The notes under the pieces: generated by a model
Database searches by the model: none
What the model saw: only the letters and a program-made list of their open reading frames with translations
What the model was told of the DNA's origin: nothing
In this document: piece by piece, positions 53,391-62,711 of the stretch
Layout of the letters: each line of letters begins with the position of its first letter
Numbering within the stretch: the first letter of the stretch is position 1
Program-made: the position numbers and the translations under genes
DNA from: Novosphingobium chloroacetimidivorans
Lineage (GTDB): Bacteria; Pseudomonadota; Alphaproteobacteria; Sphingomonadales; Sphingomonadaceae
NCBI RefSeq assembly: GCF_014204535.1
Contig: NZ_JACHLR010000003.1
Span: 124,001-188,000, forward strand
DNA length: 64,000 nucleotides
Reading direction: 5' to 3'

Positions 53391-55799
53391 TCAACGAACC
53401 GCGACAGGGCTCTTCGCGAACAGATCGCGCGCGTGCCAGGTCCGGCCTTGCGCCTCGATCCGGGTGTCGCCCCACCAGTCGGCGCTAGGCACGGGTTCGA
53501 CGTCTCCGAACAACGCGGCACCGAGCCGCACGGCAACGGCGCACAGGACCGTCTCGCCCTGGTGCGCGCGTGAGAAGGCCACGACGTGCTCGGCCCGTTC
53601 GCCAACGGCGTCCAGCGGCTCGTACCCCCCCTCGCGCAGAGCGCCACTGCCCTTGCGCGCTTCCAGCAGCCTGGCGACGAGCCGCAGCTTGGCCGCCTCT
53701 CCCTGGTCGTCGTCGGCCGCCAGCAAGCGACGGCGGCGCTGGTAGTCCACCGGGCGGCGATTGTCGGGGTCGACCATCGAGAGGTCGAACAACTCGCAAC
53801 CCTGATAGGTATCCGGCACTCCGGGCACCAGGAAGTGCAGCGCCGCTTGCGCCAATGTGTTCGCCAGGGCCGGTGCGGCCAGCGCCTCCATGAAGGCAAC
53901 GAAATCCTGCCGGAAGTCCGCACCGTCCTCACGTGTCAGCAGCAGCGTGGCAAGGTCATGGCAGCGCGCTTCGTACTCCTCGTCCGGCGCTTCCCAGGAC
54001 GAGCGCAACTTGGCTTCGCGCAAGGCCTTGCGCTGCCAGTCGTGCACGCGCTCGAGCAGGCTGTCGTCGCCCTCCTGCGACGCTCCCACGAGAGTCTGGA
54101 ACAGCAAGTAGGCATCACCCGCGTCCACTGCCGGCGCATGCTCCGCCGCAAGCGCCAGCCAACGGCGTACCCGCTGCGACCATGCATCCGGCACGGCACT
54201 GAGCACCGCCAGCCGGGCGCGGGCATCCTCGCCGCGCTTGTGATCGTGCGTCGCGGTGGCGAGCATGGCACGCGGGGTGCGCATCGCGCGCTCGCGCATC
54301 TCGCGGTGGAACTGCCCGAGATCGCAGGCGAAATGCCCCGGCTCGAAGCCGACATCGTTGGCGGAGAGGAGCGCGCCATGGCGATAGAACGCGGTGTCCT
54401 CCACGCCCTTGGCCGCAATCGGAGCGGAGAGTTGCTGGAACTGGCGCACCGCCTCTGCCGCGCCTTCACCTCCCTCGCCGGCAAGCCAGCCGAGCACCGC
54501 GTCGAGCACCGGCACTTCGCCAGGCGGCATGAGCGGCACCGCCGCTTCACGCGCGGCCGCCCGGATCGGCGCGTCGTAATCGGGTGCGCCCTGGCCGGTG
54601 GCGTACGTGCGATAGACCGGGAAGACCCAGAGCAGTCGCTCGATCGCCCGGCGCAGCATGCCCCGGGTGATCCAGGTATGGCTGACACCCGCTTGCGCCA
54701 GCGCATGGAAGCTCTTCACGCAAGCGACGAGTTGCCCCTCGAACTGCCACGCCAGCAAGTCCTGCCGCGCCGGCACCGCCTCCTCTTCGAAGGTCGCGCT
54801 GCGGCCGCTGATCTCTTCCCAGAGCTGGCCCAGCGGCGCTTGCCCGGCGGGATCGTGCAACACCTCGGACACCTGGCGCATGAAGTCGTAGCCGCTGGTG
54901 CCCTCGATCCGCCAGTCGGTGGCAAAGGGCTCGTCGCCGGCAAGAATCTTCTCGACGACGATGTACGCGGGCCGATCGGGCGCGATCGCATCGAAGCGGG
55001 CGCGCAACGTGCGGCAATAACCGGCGGGATCGGCAAGGCCGTCGACATGATCCACGCGCACCCCGTCGATGAGCCCACGCCGGAACAAGTCGAAGTAGAG
55101 CGCGTGGGTACGCTCGAACACGGCCGGATCCTCGATCCGCACGCCCGCCAGCTCGTTGATCGAGAAGAAGCGGCGCCAGTTCAGCTCATCGTTCGCAGCG
55201 CGCCAGTAGACCAGGCGATAGTGCTGCCGATCGAGCACCTCGGCGATCTGATCGGGCGAGAACGCCGCGCTGCGGTCAGCCTTGTGGATCGGGTCGTCTT
55301 CCCGGATCGGATAGATGGCGCCGCCGTAGAGTTGGACCGCCAGTCGCTCGCCACGAGGCACCAGCTGGATCGCACCATCCGCCAGCGCCTCGCGCAAGGG
55401 CGTGCCGAGCACCGGCAGAGCCACGCGCTCGCGCCAATCGATATCGAACACGGGCGCGTATTCGCTCGCCTGCCCATGCTCCAGCACGTCCAGCCACCAG
55501 GCATTCTCGTCGCCGGCCACGCCCATGTGGTTGGGCACGATGTCGATGATCAAGCCCAATCCATGCCGCTTCAGCGCTGCGACGAGGCTGAGCAGACCCT
55601 GTTCGCCGCCGAGTTCGGGATTGATCCGGGTGGGGTCTACGACGTCGTAGCCGTGCGTCGATCCGCGCGCCGCGGCGGTGATCGGCGAGGCGTAGAGGTG
55701 GCTGACGCCAAGCTCTGCCAGATAGGGCACCACCGCCTCGGCATCGGCGAAGGTGAACCCGGCGTGCAACTGCAGGCGATAAGTCGCCGTCGGGATCAT
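53391..55799 (-). CDS. treY: Maltooligosyltrehalose synthase
   Basis: 802 aa, GH13. The start MIPTATYRLQLHAGFTFADA and ELGVSHLYASPI are typical of TreY. Other landmarks are IVPNHMG, GVRVDHVDGLADP (nucleophile Asp), IVVEKILAGDEP and ATHDHKRGEDARARL. It converts the reducing-end alpha-1,4 bond of maltodextrin to alpha,alpha-1,1 (maltooligosyl trehalose), which TreZ cleaves. Its ATG overlaps the malQ stop. Confidence 0.95.
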   Translation of the reverse strand: MIPTATYRLQLHAGFTFADAEAVVPYLAELGVSHLYASPITAAARGSTHGYDVVDPTRINPELGGEQGLLSLVAALKRHGLGLIIDIVPNHMGVAGDENAWWLDVLEHGQASEYAPVFDIDWRERVALPVLGTPLREALADGAIQLVPRGERLAVQLYGGAIYPIREDDPIHKADRSAAFSPDQIAEVLDRQHYRLVYWRAANDELNWRRFFSINELAGVRIEDPAVFERTHALYFDLFRRGLIDGVRVDHVDGLADPAGYCRTLRARFDAIAPDRPAYIVVEKILAGDEPFATDWRIEGTSGYDFMRQVSEVLHDPAGQAPLGQLWEEISGRSATFEEEAVPARQDLLAWQFEGQLVACVKSFHALAQAGVSHTWITRGMLRRAIERLLWVFPVYRTYATGQGAPDYDAPIRAAAREAAVPLMPPGEVPVLDAVLGWLAGEGGEGAAEAVRQFQQLSAPIAAKGVEDTAFYRHGALLSANDVGFEPGHFACDLGQFHREMRERAMRTPRAMLATATHDHKRGEDARARLAVLSAVPDAWSQRVRRWLALAAEHAPAVDAGDAYLLFQTLVGASQEGDDSLLERVHDWQRKALREAKLRSSWEAPDEEYEARCHDLATLLLTREDGADFRQDFVAFMEALAAPALANTLAQAALHFLVPGVPDTYQGCELFDLSMVDPDNRRPVDYQRRRRLLAADDDQGEAAKLRLVARLLEARKGSGALREGGYEPLDAVGERAEHVVAFSRAHQGETVLCAVAVRLGAALFGDVEPVPSADWWGDTRIEAQGRTWHARDLFAKSPVAVR

Positions 55800-57751
55800 G
55801 CCCGCCGCGCCTCGATCAGCGCGGCGAGGCGGCGCGCGGTGGCAGGTTCTGCGAGCAGATCGGCGAGCGGGCCGGACAGGCGGCGGCGCCAGTTGGGATG
55901 CTCGTCGATGGTGCCGGGCAGGTTGGGCTGCTCCTCCAGGCCGAGCAAGTCTTCCAGCGGCACGATCGTCAGAACACTGGGCGTGCGCCCCATGTGGGCG
56001 ATGGCCGCCTCGACCACCGGCGCGGGCGCATCGGCTGGAGGCTGCGGTGCGCCGTTCCCGATCGTGGACCAGAGTGCCGAGCGGTCGGCCATGCGTTGCG
56101 TCTCCTCACTATGCCAGTCGCCGCGCGCGAGGCGGCGATTCCAGGCGATGTCGCGGCCCATCCACCAGCCGGCGACCGTCGGGGTGTCGTGCGTTCCCGT
56201 CATGGTGATGGCCCGGGTGGCGTAGTCTTCGGCTGGCGCGAAACCATGTTCGTCGCGCTCGAACCAGAGCACGCGCATGCCCAGGATCGCCTTGTCCGCG
56301 ATTGGTTCGGCGAAGCCCGGCGGGCGCGTGCCCAGATCCTCGCCGATCACCACCGCGCCGGCCCGGTGAGACTCGATCGCGACCACACGCAGCATGTCGG
56401 CGAACGGGTAGCTCAGGTACGCGCCCTCGCTGGCGGGGCGGCCCTCTGGAACCACCCATAACCGCGCGAGGCCGAAGGCATGATCGATGCGAACACCTCC
56501 GGCATGGCGCAGCGCCGCGCGCAGGGTCGCGATCCAGGGCGCGAAGGCGCTCTGCTGCAAGCCACGCGGCGAGAAGCCGGTGAGCGCCCAGTTCTGCCCA
56601 TCGGGCCCGAGCGGATCGGGCGGAGCCCCGATGGTGAGCCCGCTGAGCATGGTGCCCTGCAGGGCCCACGCATCGCTCCCGGCCGGATCTATTCCAACAG
56701 CAAGGTCGGCAACCAACCCGATCGCCATGCCATCCGACTTAGCCTCGTGCTGCACCGCAGCCAGCGAGCGGTCGGCGAGCCATTGCGCGAAGAAGTGGAA
56801 GGCGATGGCATCCGCGTGCTCGGCGGCGAAGCGAGCAACACCAGGCGCTTCGGGATGCGCGTAATCGGCCGACCACTTGCGCCAGTCGCTAGCGCCCAGG
56901 TGCTGGACGAGCGCATCGAAGGTCGCCTGCCGACGGAGCGCGGAGCCTTGCTCCCGTGCCCAATCCTCGACGGCGCCACGCTGCTCGGTCGTGAGGCCGG
57001 CAAAGGCGGCGCGCAACGTGGCCTCTTGCTGCGGCAAGGCCTGCGCCCAGTCGATGAGGTCGCTCGCGGGGAGGGACGAGGCGGTCGCCGCCCCATCCAG
57101 CTCGGCAAGCGCGGGATTGAGGAACAGGCGGCTCGAAGGCGAGTAGGGGTAGAAGCTCTTGCCGCCGGGCAGCGGCGCATGGACGGGACTGATCGCCGCA
57201 GCAGCAGCGCCGTGTTTGGCAAGGAAGCGCACGGCTTGGCGCAAGTCGGCGAAAGTGCCGAACGGCGCAGCACGCTCGTGGAGTGATGGGATCTGGATCG
57301 CCGTGCCCCACAGGCGCCCGGACTTCGCACCCGGAAGGTCCTCGGGCAGCAGACAGCGCGGCGGTGCAATCGCGAGCACCACGGTATGCGCGCCCACTTG
57401 CAGCCGATGGTAGCCAGCCTCGGCGATCGGCGGCAGCACGCCGCGCACGATCGGCAGCGCGCGCTGCTCGCCGTGCTCCAGCGTCAGGTTTGCGGCCTCG
57501 GCGGACGCCAGCGAGGCAGGCAGCGCCAGCGGCACGTCGACATCGACCGAGAGGAACGCAGGCGGACGGCTCTGCTCCTCGTTGAGCGCTGCGAGGCTGG
57601 CTGTCGCGAGATCATCGGTTTCGCACGGGTACCCCAACGCGGCGAGCACGGCGGCAAGCGCCTCGTCGGATACGACCTGGTCGCGACCGTCCGCATCCTG
57701 CCAGGTCCGCGCGATGCCGACCGCCGCAGCCAGGATGTGAAGCTTGCTCAT
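55796..57751 (-). CDS. malQ: 4-alpha-glucanotransferase (amylomaltase)
   Basis: 651 aa, GH77. It has FYPYSPSSRLFLNPALAEL, the nucleophile Asp in GGVRIDHAFGLARLW, the acid Glu in VVIGEDLGTRPPGF, and TGTHDTPTVAGWW. It transfers maltodextrin segments, giving longer chains usable by phosphorylase or TreY. The ATG overlaps the treZ stop (ATGA) and its own stop overlaps treY, so translation is chained. A long extra frame upstream is antisense-like noise over treZ. Confidence 0.95.
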   Translation of the reverse strand: MSKLHILAAAVGIARTWQDADGRDQVVSDEALAAVLAALGYPCETDDLATASLAALNEEQSRPPAFLSVDVDVPLALPASLASAEAANLTLEHGEQRALPIVRGVLPPIAEAGYHRLQVGAHTVVLAIAPPRCLLPEDLPGAKSGRLWGTAIQIPSLHERAAPFGTFADLRQAVRFLAKHGAAAAAISPVHAPLPGGKSFYPYSPSSRLFLNPALAELDGAATASSLPASDLIDWAQALPQQEATLRAAFAGLTTEQRGAVEDWAREQGSALRRQATFDALVQHLGASDWRKWSADYAHPEAPGVARFAAEHADAIAFHFFAQWLADRSLAAVQHEAKSDGMAIGLVADLAVGIDPAGSDAWALQGTMLSGLTIGAPPDPLGPDGQNWALTGFSPRGLQQSAFAPWIATLRAALRHAGGVRIDHAFGLARLWVVPEGRPASEGAYLSYPFADMLRVVAIESHRAGAVVIGEDLGTRPPGFAEPIADKAILGMRVLWFERDEHGFAPAEDYATRAITMTGTHDTPTVAGWWMGRDIAWNRRLARGDWHSEETQRMADRSALWSTIGNGAPQPPADAPAPVVEAAIAHMGRTPSVLTIVPLEDLLGLEEQPNLPGTIDEHPNWRRRLSGPLADLLAEPATARRLAALIEARRA

Positions 57752-59577
57752 GCAGGCGCGAGCCGCGCGATGAAGCGACGGCCTTCGGCGTGGATGACCT
57801 CGCCGGCCGCCTCGGGCAAGTCGCCGGCTTCGTCGGCGAGGTCGATGGCGATGGTCAGCACTGCGCCGTCGCCCAGCGCCCACGACGCCATGACGGCGGC
57901 CGGACCGATCGTCTGTGCGCCGATCGCCCTGGTGCCGACCAGACGCGGCACGATCTGCTGTGTGCGCAAGGCGATCAGTTCGCGGTACAAGGCTTCCCAC
58001 TCGGATGCATTCGGCCCGGGGCGAGGCTGCGAGGCGGTGAAGGTGCTCTCGGCGTTGGGATCGGGGATTCGGGCACGCGCCGCCTCGTCGGCGAAGGCCG
58101 CGAACTTGGCGAACTCCTTGCGGCGACCCTCGCGCACCGCGTCGGCGAGTTCGTCGTGGAAGTCGGTAAAGAACAGGAACGGGGCTTCGGACCCGCTCTC
58201 GTCGCCCATGAACAGCAGCGGGATCTGCGGGCACAGCAGCAGCAACGCGGTCGCGGCCCGCAGCTTGTCCGGGCAGGTGAGCAGCGTCAGACGCTCGCCC
58301 ATGGCACGGTTGCCGACCTGGTCGTGGTTCTGCAGGAACGCGACGAAGCTGGTCGGCGGCAAGTGCCCGCTCAGCGAGCCGCGGTACTTGCCATCCTGGT
58401 TGGCCGAGGGTTCGCCCTGATAGATGAACCCTTCCGCCAGGCATCGCGCCAGGCGTTCGGCCGGGTGATCCGCGAAGTCGGCGTAGTAGGCGTCGGTCTC
58501 GCCGGTGAGCAGGACATGCAGGACATTGTGGAAGTCATCGTTCCACTGCGCATCGTAGAGATCGGGCGCGAGCCGCTGCGCATCGTTGTGCTCGTTCTCC
58601 AGCACCAGATGGACATGGCGGCCGGGCAGGGCCTCGCGTATGTCTTGGGCCAAGGTGTCGAGGAACGCGGGGTTGCCGATGGCGTGCACCGCGTCGAAGC
58701 GCAGTCCGTCGAAGCGATAGTCGGTCAGCCACATCAGTGCGTTCTCGCGGAAGAACGCCGCGACCGCGGGCTCGTCGACGGCTACCGCTCCGCCCCAGGG
58801 CGTATCGACATCGGTGTGGAAGAAGCCGGGCGCATAAGCCCCGAGGTAGTTACCATCGGGCCCGAAGTGGTTGTACACCACGTCGAGGAAGACCATCAGG
58901 CCAAGGCCATGAGCGGTGTCGACCAGGGCGCGCAAGTCGTCGGGCGTGCCGTAGCTCTCGGCCGGGGCGAAGGGCAGGACGCCGTCATAGCCCCAGTTGC
59001 GCGTGCCCGAGAAGGCGTTGATCGGCATCAGCTCGACGGCAGTTATGCCGAGCGCCGCGATCCGCTCCAGCTCCTGCGCAACGCCGCGAAAGCCGCCGAG
59101 GGTGCCGACGTGCAGTTCCTGCACGATGGCCTCGTGCCACGGCCGTCCGCGCCAGTCCGCGTGCTTCCAGGGGTAAGCCTCGGGCTCGACCAGCACGCTC
59201 CAGCCGTGCACGCCGCCGCTCTGCGAACGCGAGGCTGGATCGGGAACGACGGTGCCGTCCGCCAAGCGAAAGCGATAGCGGGTTCCGGGCTGCGCGGGTG
59301 CCTTGAAGGTGACGAAGCCGTTGGCGGCGAGGTCTTCGTCATCCCCGCGGAGGCGGGGATCCCGCTTCTTCGGATCCGGCGTTGCGTTCTGAAGAACAAG
59401 CGGGGCCCCCGCCTGCGCGGGGGCGACGGGGCTTGAGTTCGATGAGCCAGCCCTTCCGATCGACGAAACAGGCTCCTGCCCCTCGATTTCCAGCGTGACG
59501 CCGTCCTGTCCCGGCGCCCAGAGCGCGATGTGCCAGAGCCCGGGTGCTGCCTTCCGAGGGCCCCACCATCGCGTCAC
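57748..59577 (-). CDS. treZ: Maltooligosyltrehalose trehalohydrolase with repeat-derived insert
   Basis: 609 aa, GH13. After the start VTRWWGPRKAAPG (GTG at 59577 overlapping the glgX stop) comes a CBM48-like beta-domain interrupted at about residues 50-80 by sequence encoded by a palindromic repeat (PVAPAQAGAP through KKRDPRLRGDD). Then come RSQSGGVHGWSVLVE, the nucleophile Asp in GLRFDAVHAI, Glu in LENEHND and FLQNHDQVGNRAMGERL. It releases trehalose from TreY product. The inserted segment is absent from usual TreZ as I know it. The enzyme looks otherwise intact. Confidence 0.93.
   Translation of the reverse strand: MTRWWGPRKAAPGLWHIALWAPGQDGVTLEIEGQEPVSSIGRAGSSNSSPVAPAQAGAPLVLQNATPDPKKRDPRLRGDDEDLAANGFVTFKAPAQPGTRYRFRLADGTVVPDPASRSQSGGVHGWSVLVEPEAYPWKHADWRGRPWHEAIVQELHVGTLGGFRGVAQELERIAALGITAVELMPINAFSGTRNWGYDGVLPFAPAESYGTPDDLRALVDTAHGLGLMVFLDVVYNHFGPDGNYLGAYAPGFFHTDVDTPWGGAVAVDEPAVAAFFRENALMWLTDYRFDGLRFDAVHAIGNPAFLDTLAQDIREALPGRHVHLVLENEHNDAQRLAPDLYDAQWNDDFHNVLHVLLTGETDAYYADFADHPAERLARCLAEGFIYQGEPSANQDGKYRGSLSGHLPPTSFVAFLQNHDQVGNRAMGERLTLLTCPDKLRAATALLLLCPQIPLLFMGDESGSEAPFLFFTDFHDELADAVREGRRKEFAKFAAFADEAARARIPDPNAESTFTASQPRPGPNASEWEALYRELIALRTQQIVPRLVGTRAIGAQTIGPAAVMASWALGDGAVLTIAIDLADEAGDLPEAAGEVIHAEGRRFIARLAPA
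59337..59428. repeat. Palindromic repeat, family C copy 2, inside treZ
   Basis: A 92-base palindrome. Left end CGTCATCCCCGCGGAGGCGG, right end CCGCCTGCGCGGGGGCGACG, inner arms CCCGCTT and AAGCGGG. It belongs to the same family as 14367-14449 but is about 9 bases longer in the middle. Here it is translated as part of treZ and keeps the frame open. Confidence 0.85.
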
Positions 59578-61694
59578 GGGTTGAATTCCGAAACCGAGCG
59601 GACCAGCGCGGCACTGTGGGAGGCGAGCGTGTACTCGGCGCCGATCTCCTCGTCCGCCACGTCGGGTCGCGAACTGTCGACCAGCAGCGTGCGCGCGGCG
59701 TTGGCGGTGGTCAGCGTGAAGCTCACCGGATCGTCGCTGGCGTTGACCAACAGGTTGATCGCCTCGACCGAGCCGTCGGCCAGCCGGGTCGCACGGCGCA
59801 TGGAGAGGGCGCGCCCCTCGGGGTTCTGCCAATCCTCGGGCGAGAGTTGCTGGCCGCGCTCGTCCCACCATTCGACGTCGTTGATGCCGCCACCGGGCGA
59901 GTCCTGGCCATAGAGGAACACCTCGCTGCGCAGCACCTCGTACTGCTTGCGCAAGCCGATCAGCCGCGAGGTGAAGGCATTGAGCGCCGCGCCTTCCTCG
60001 CTGTCGAGAAGGGACCAGTCGATCCAGCTGATGGCATTGTCCTGGCAATAGGCGTTGTTGTTGCCGCCCTGGGTGCGGCCGAATTCGTCGCCCGCCACGA
60101 TCATCGGCGTGCCGAGCGAGGCCAGCAGCGTCGTCAGCATCGAGCGCTGCACCTTGGCGCGGGTCTGCCTGATGCCCTCGTCGTCGGTCGGGCCTTCCGC
60201 CCCCCAGTTGCGAGACAGGTTGTTGTCGTGCCCGTCGCGGTTGTCCTCGCCGTTGGCTTCGTTGTGGCGCTCCTCGTACGAGACCAGATCGGCGAGCGTG
60301 TAGCCGTCATGGCTGGTGAGGAAGTTGACCGAGGCCCAGGGCCGCCGCGCGCGCCGGTCGAACAAGTCGCCCGAGCCGGAGAGACGCGCCGCCAGATCGG
60401 CGCGCATGCCTTCGTCGCCGCGCCAGAAGCGACGGTTGGTATCGCGGAACTTGTCGTTCCACTCGGCAAAGCCGGGCGGGAAGTTGCCGAGCTGGTAGCC
60501 CCCCATGCCGACGTCCCAGGGTTCCGCGATCAGCTTCAGGCGCCCGAGGATCGGGTCCTGGCGCAGGACGTGGAAGAAGGCGGCGTTCGGATCGAAGCCG
60601 TAGTCCGTCCGGCCGAGCGTCAAGCCAAGGTCGAACCGGAACCCGTCGATGCCGTAGGATGTCGCCCAGTAGCGCAGCGAGTCCGCCACCATCTGGATCA
60701 CGCGCGGATGCGTCAGGTTGAAGGTGTTGCCGGTGCCGGTATCGTTGAGGCAATAGCGCTTGTCGTCGGGCAGCAGACGGTAATACGTCGCGTTGTCGAG
60801 CCCGCGCCAGCTGAGCGTCGGGCCAAGCTCCGATCCCTCGCAGCTGTGATTGTAGACGACGTCCAGGATCACCTCGATGCCGGCCGCATGAAGTCGCCGC
60901 ACCGCCACGCGCAGCTCGTCTTGCGTGCTCTCGTCCGCGAAGTAGCTGGGCTCGGGCGTGAAGAAGTTGAGGGTGTTGTAGCCCCAGTAGTTACGCAGAC
61001 CCTTTTCCTGCAGAAAGCGGTCCTGCGTAAAAGCCTGGATCGGCATCAGCTCAAGCGCCGTGACGCCCAGCCGCTTGAGGTGATCAATGACCTTGGGATG
61101 CGCCAGGCCGGCAAAGGTCCCGCGCTCCTGCGGCGGCGCTTCTTCCAGCAGCTTGGTCAGGCCCTTGGCGTGGGCCTCATAGATCACCGTCTCGGACCAC
61201 GGCGTGTTGGGCCGGCGATCCTCCGACCAGTCGAAAAAGTCGTGCGTCACCACCGCCTTGGGCATAGCCGGCGCGGAGTCGCGCTTGTCGAAGCCGAGGT
61301 CCGCGCGCTTGCCTCTCAAGGGGTAGGCATGCAGCACGTCGTTCCAGCGGATGTTGCCGGAGAGGCGCCGGGCATAAGGATCGAGCAGCAGCTTGTTGGG
61401 ATTGAAGCGGTGGCCCTGCTCGGGCTCATAGGGCCCATAGGCACGATAGCCATAGATCAGGCCGGGCCGTGCATTGGGCAGGTAGCCGTGCCAGACCTCG
61501 TCGGTGCACTCGGGCAAGGCGAAACGCGCGACCTCGCGCTTGCCGGCGGGATCGAACAGGCACAGCTCGATCTTTTCGGCGTGGGCGGAGAAGATGGCGA
61601 AGTTGACGCCCAGACCATCGAAGGTGGCGCCGAGCGGATAAGGTCTGCCGCTCTCGAGGCGATCGGGAAGAAGGCTCAAGTGTGCTCCGTGCAT
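59574..61694 (-). CDS. glgX: Glycogen debranching enzyme GlgX (full-length paralogue)
   Basis: 706 aa, GH13 isoamylase type. It begins with the standard SGRPYPLGATFDGLGVNFAIFS segment missing in the copy at 17372. Other landmarks are NYWGYNTLNFF, VVYNHSCEGSELGP, GFRFDLGLTLG (nucleophile Asp), LIAEPWDVGMGGYQLG and TSHDGYTLADLVSYEERHNEANGE. It is first in the glgX-treZ-malQ-treY operon, so it likely prepares linear dextrins for trehalose formation. The ATG is at 61694; an upstream TTG is possible. The TGA overlaps the treZ GTG start. Confidence 0.94.
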   Translation of the reverse strand: MHGAHLSLLPDRLESGRPYPLGATFDGLGVNFAIFSAHAEKIELCLFDPAGKREVARFALPECTDEVWHGYLPNARPGLIYGYRAYGPYEPEQGHRFNPNKLLLDPYARRLSGNIRWNDVLHAYPLRGKRADLGFDKRDSAPAMPKAVVTHDFFDWSEDRRPNTPWSETVIYEAHAKGLTKLLEEAPPQERGTFAGLAHPKVIDHLKRLGVTALELMPIQAFTQDRFLQEKGLRNYWGYNTLNFFTPEPSYFADESTQDELRVAVRRLHAAGIEVILDVVYNHSCEGSELGPTLSWRGLDNATYYRLLPDDKRYCLNDTGTGNTFNLTHPRVIQMVADSLRYWATSYGIDGFRFDLGLTLGRTDYGFDPNAAFFHVLRQDPILGRLKLIAEPWDVGMGGYQLGNFPPGFAEWNDKFRDTNRRFWRGDEGMRADLAARLSGSGDLFDRRARRPWASVNFLTSHDGYTLADLVSYEERHNEANGEDNRDGHDNNLSRNWGAEGPTDDEGIRQTRAKVQRSMLTTLLASLGTPMIVAGDEFGRTQGGNNNAYCQDNAISWIDWSLLDSEEGAALNAFTSRLIGLRKQYEVLRSEVFLYGQDSPGGGINDVEWWDERGQQLSPEDWQNPEGRALSMRRATRLADGSVEAINLLVNASDDPVSFTLTTANAARTLLVDSSRPDVADEEIGAEYTLASHSAALVRSVSEFNP

Positions 61695-61845
61695 CTTTCT
61701 GGCTTGCGGCAGGGAGAATGCCCGCTGGCGCAATAGGATGCAGGAGAGAGCGTTGAGCTCACAAAAAAGGCGGTCTTGAGGCGTTCACCGTCTGCCGGGT
61801 GTTGCGAGCGTACTGGCCAAGGGAGCCTGATCGCCAATGGTCGCG

Positions 61846-62631
61846 TCAGGCAAGCCCGAACGTAACCGAAGCGATGCCGCGAACGGAAACGGGAACCCCG
61901 TTTTGTTGCTGCGGTGCATAGCGCCAGCGCTTGACCGCGCTCAGGGCTGCTCGGTCGAGCAAGTCACTACCGCTGCTGACGGCGACCTGCAGATCGCGGA
62001 CTCTGCCGTCAGGACCGACCAGAATACGCAACTTAACCGTGCCCTGGATCTTCTGCCGCCGTGCGTCGATCGGATAAACCGGCGGCTTTCCGGAAAGCAA
62101 TTGGCTCGACAGATCGCCACCCTCGACCGGCGCGCTGGGCGCCGGCGCGGCAGGCGCGGCGGCGGGGGCTGTTGGAGCGGCGATCACCGGAGCGACGGTC
62201 GTGGGGGGCTGGGCAGGCGGCGGCAGGTCCAGCGCGACTTGCGTCGGACCGGGCGAGGGAAGCTGGATCCTGGGCTGCGGCACGAAGGCCTGCTCGGGCT
62301 GGGCGACCGGCTCCTCGAGCTTCTGGGCCGGCGGTGGCGGTGGCGGCGTGGTGTCGAGTTCCTTGATCGACACGACCGTCAGATGCGCCGCTTCCTTGTG
62401 CTGGCCGACGATGTTGAGCGTTGCGAGGGCGGCGCCCACTGCCAGCAGCACGCCGGCAGACGCGACGAAGGCGATCGGCCCGGAGCGCCGCGAAGGCTGG
62501 TACACGGCCCGCTCGTAGACCGGTGCTACTGCGACTGCTTCGCGCACGTCCGCAAGCGAGACCACTTCGCCTCGCACGCGCGGCGAGGGTGCTGCCTGCG
62601 GTATCAATCGTGCCGATGCCAGCGTCGCCAT
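61846..62631 (-). CDS. Energy transducer TonB family protein
   Basis: 261 aa. A cytoplasmic N-terminus is followed by one membrane segment (GPIAFVASAGVLLAVGAALATL), a proline-rich periplasmic spacer (about residues 90-170), and a C-terminal TonB domain (PVYPIDARRQKIQGTVKLRILVGPDGRVRDLQV, and AALSAVKRWRYAPQ). It passes proton-motive energy to TonB-dependent receptors. It is divergent from the PepSY gene with a Fur-like palindrome between them. It is one of the usual several TonB copies; a dedicated partner receptor is likely outside the window. Confidence 0.9.
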   Translation of the reverse strand: MATLASARLIPQAAPSPRVRGEVVSLADVREAVAVAPVYERAVYQPSRRSGPIAFVASAGVLLAVGAALATLNIVGQHKEAAHLTVVSIKELDTTPPPPPPAQKLEEPVAQPEQAFVPQPRIQLPSPGPTQVALDLPPPAQPPTTVAPVIAAPTAPAAAPAAPAPSAPVEGGDLSSQLLSGKPPVYPIDARRQKIQGTVKLRILVGPDGRVRDLQVAVSSGSDLLDRAALSAVKRWRYAPQQQNGVPVSVRGIASVTFGLA

Positions 62632-62663
62632 GGATGCCCCTTCTCGATTGCAACAACCAAGCT

Positions 62664-62681
62664 ATTGCGAGTCATTCGCAT
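62664..62681. promoter_or_regulatory. Fur-box-like palindrome between tonB-type and PepSY genes
   Basis: The sequence ATTGCGAGTCATTCGCAT contains a perfect inverted repeat TGCGA-N5-TCGCA (62666-62680). This is close to the Fur-type palindromes (TGCRA..TNGCA) reported for proteobacterial iron regulators. It lies 33 bases upstream of the TonB ATG and 31 upstream of the PepSY ATG, well placed to repress both. Confidence 0.65.
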
Positions 62682-62711
62682 AGGCACTAAGGACCGTTCC
62701 GTCCAGACCTA

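Noticed and set aside
53586..56225. 879-codon plus-strand frame opposite treY-malQ
   Set aside because: Antisense shadow of GH13/GH77 enzymes with all catalytic motifs on the minus strand.
59544..61736. 730-codon plus-strand frame opposite the full-length glgX
   Set aside because: Antisense of a clear GlgX; no family match by eye.
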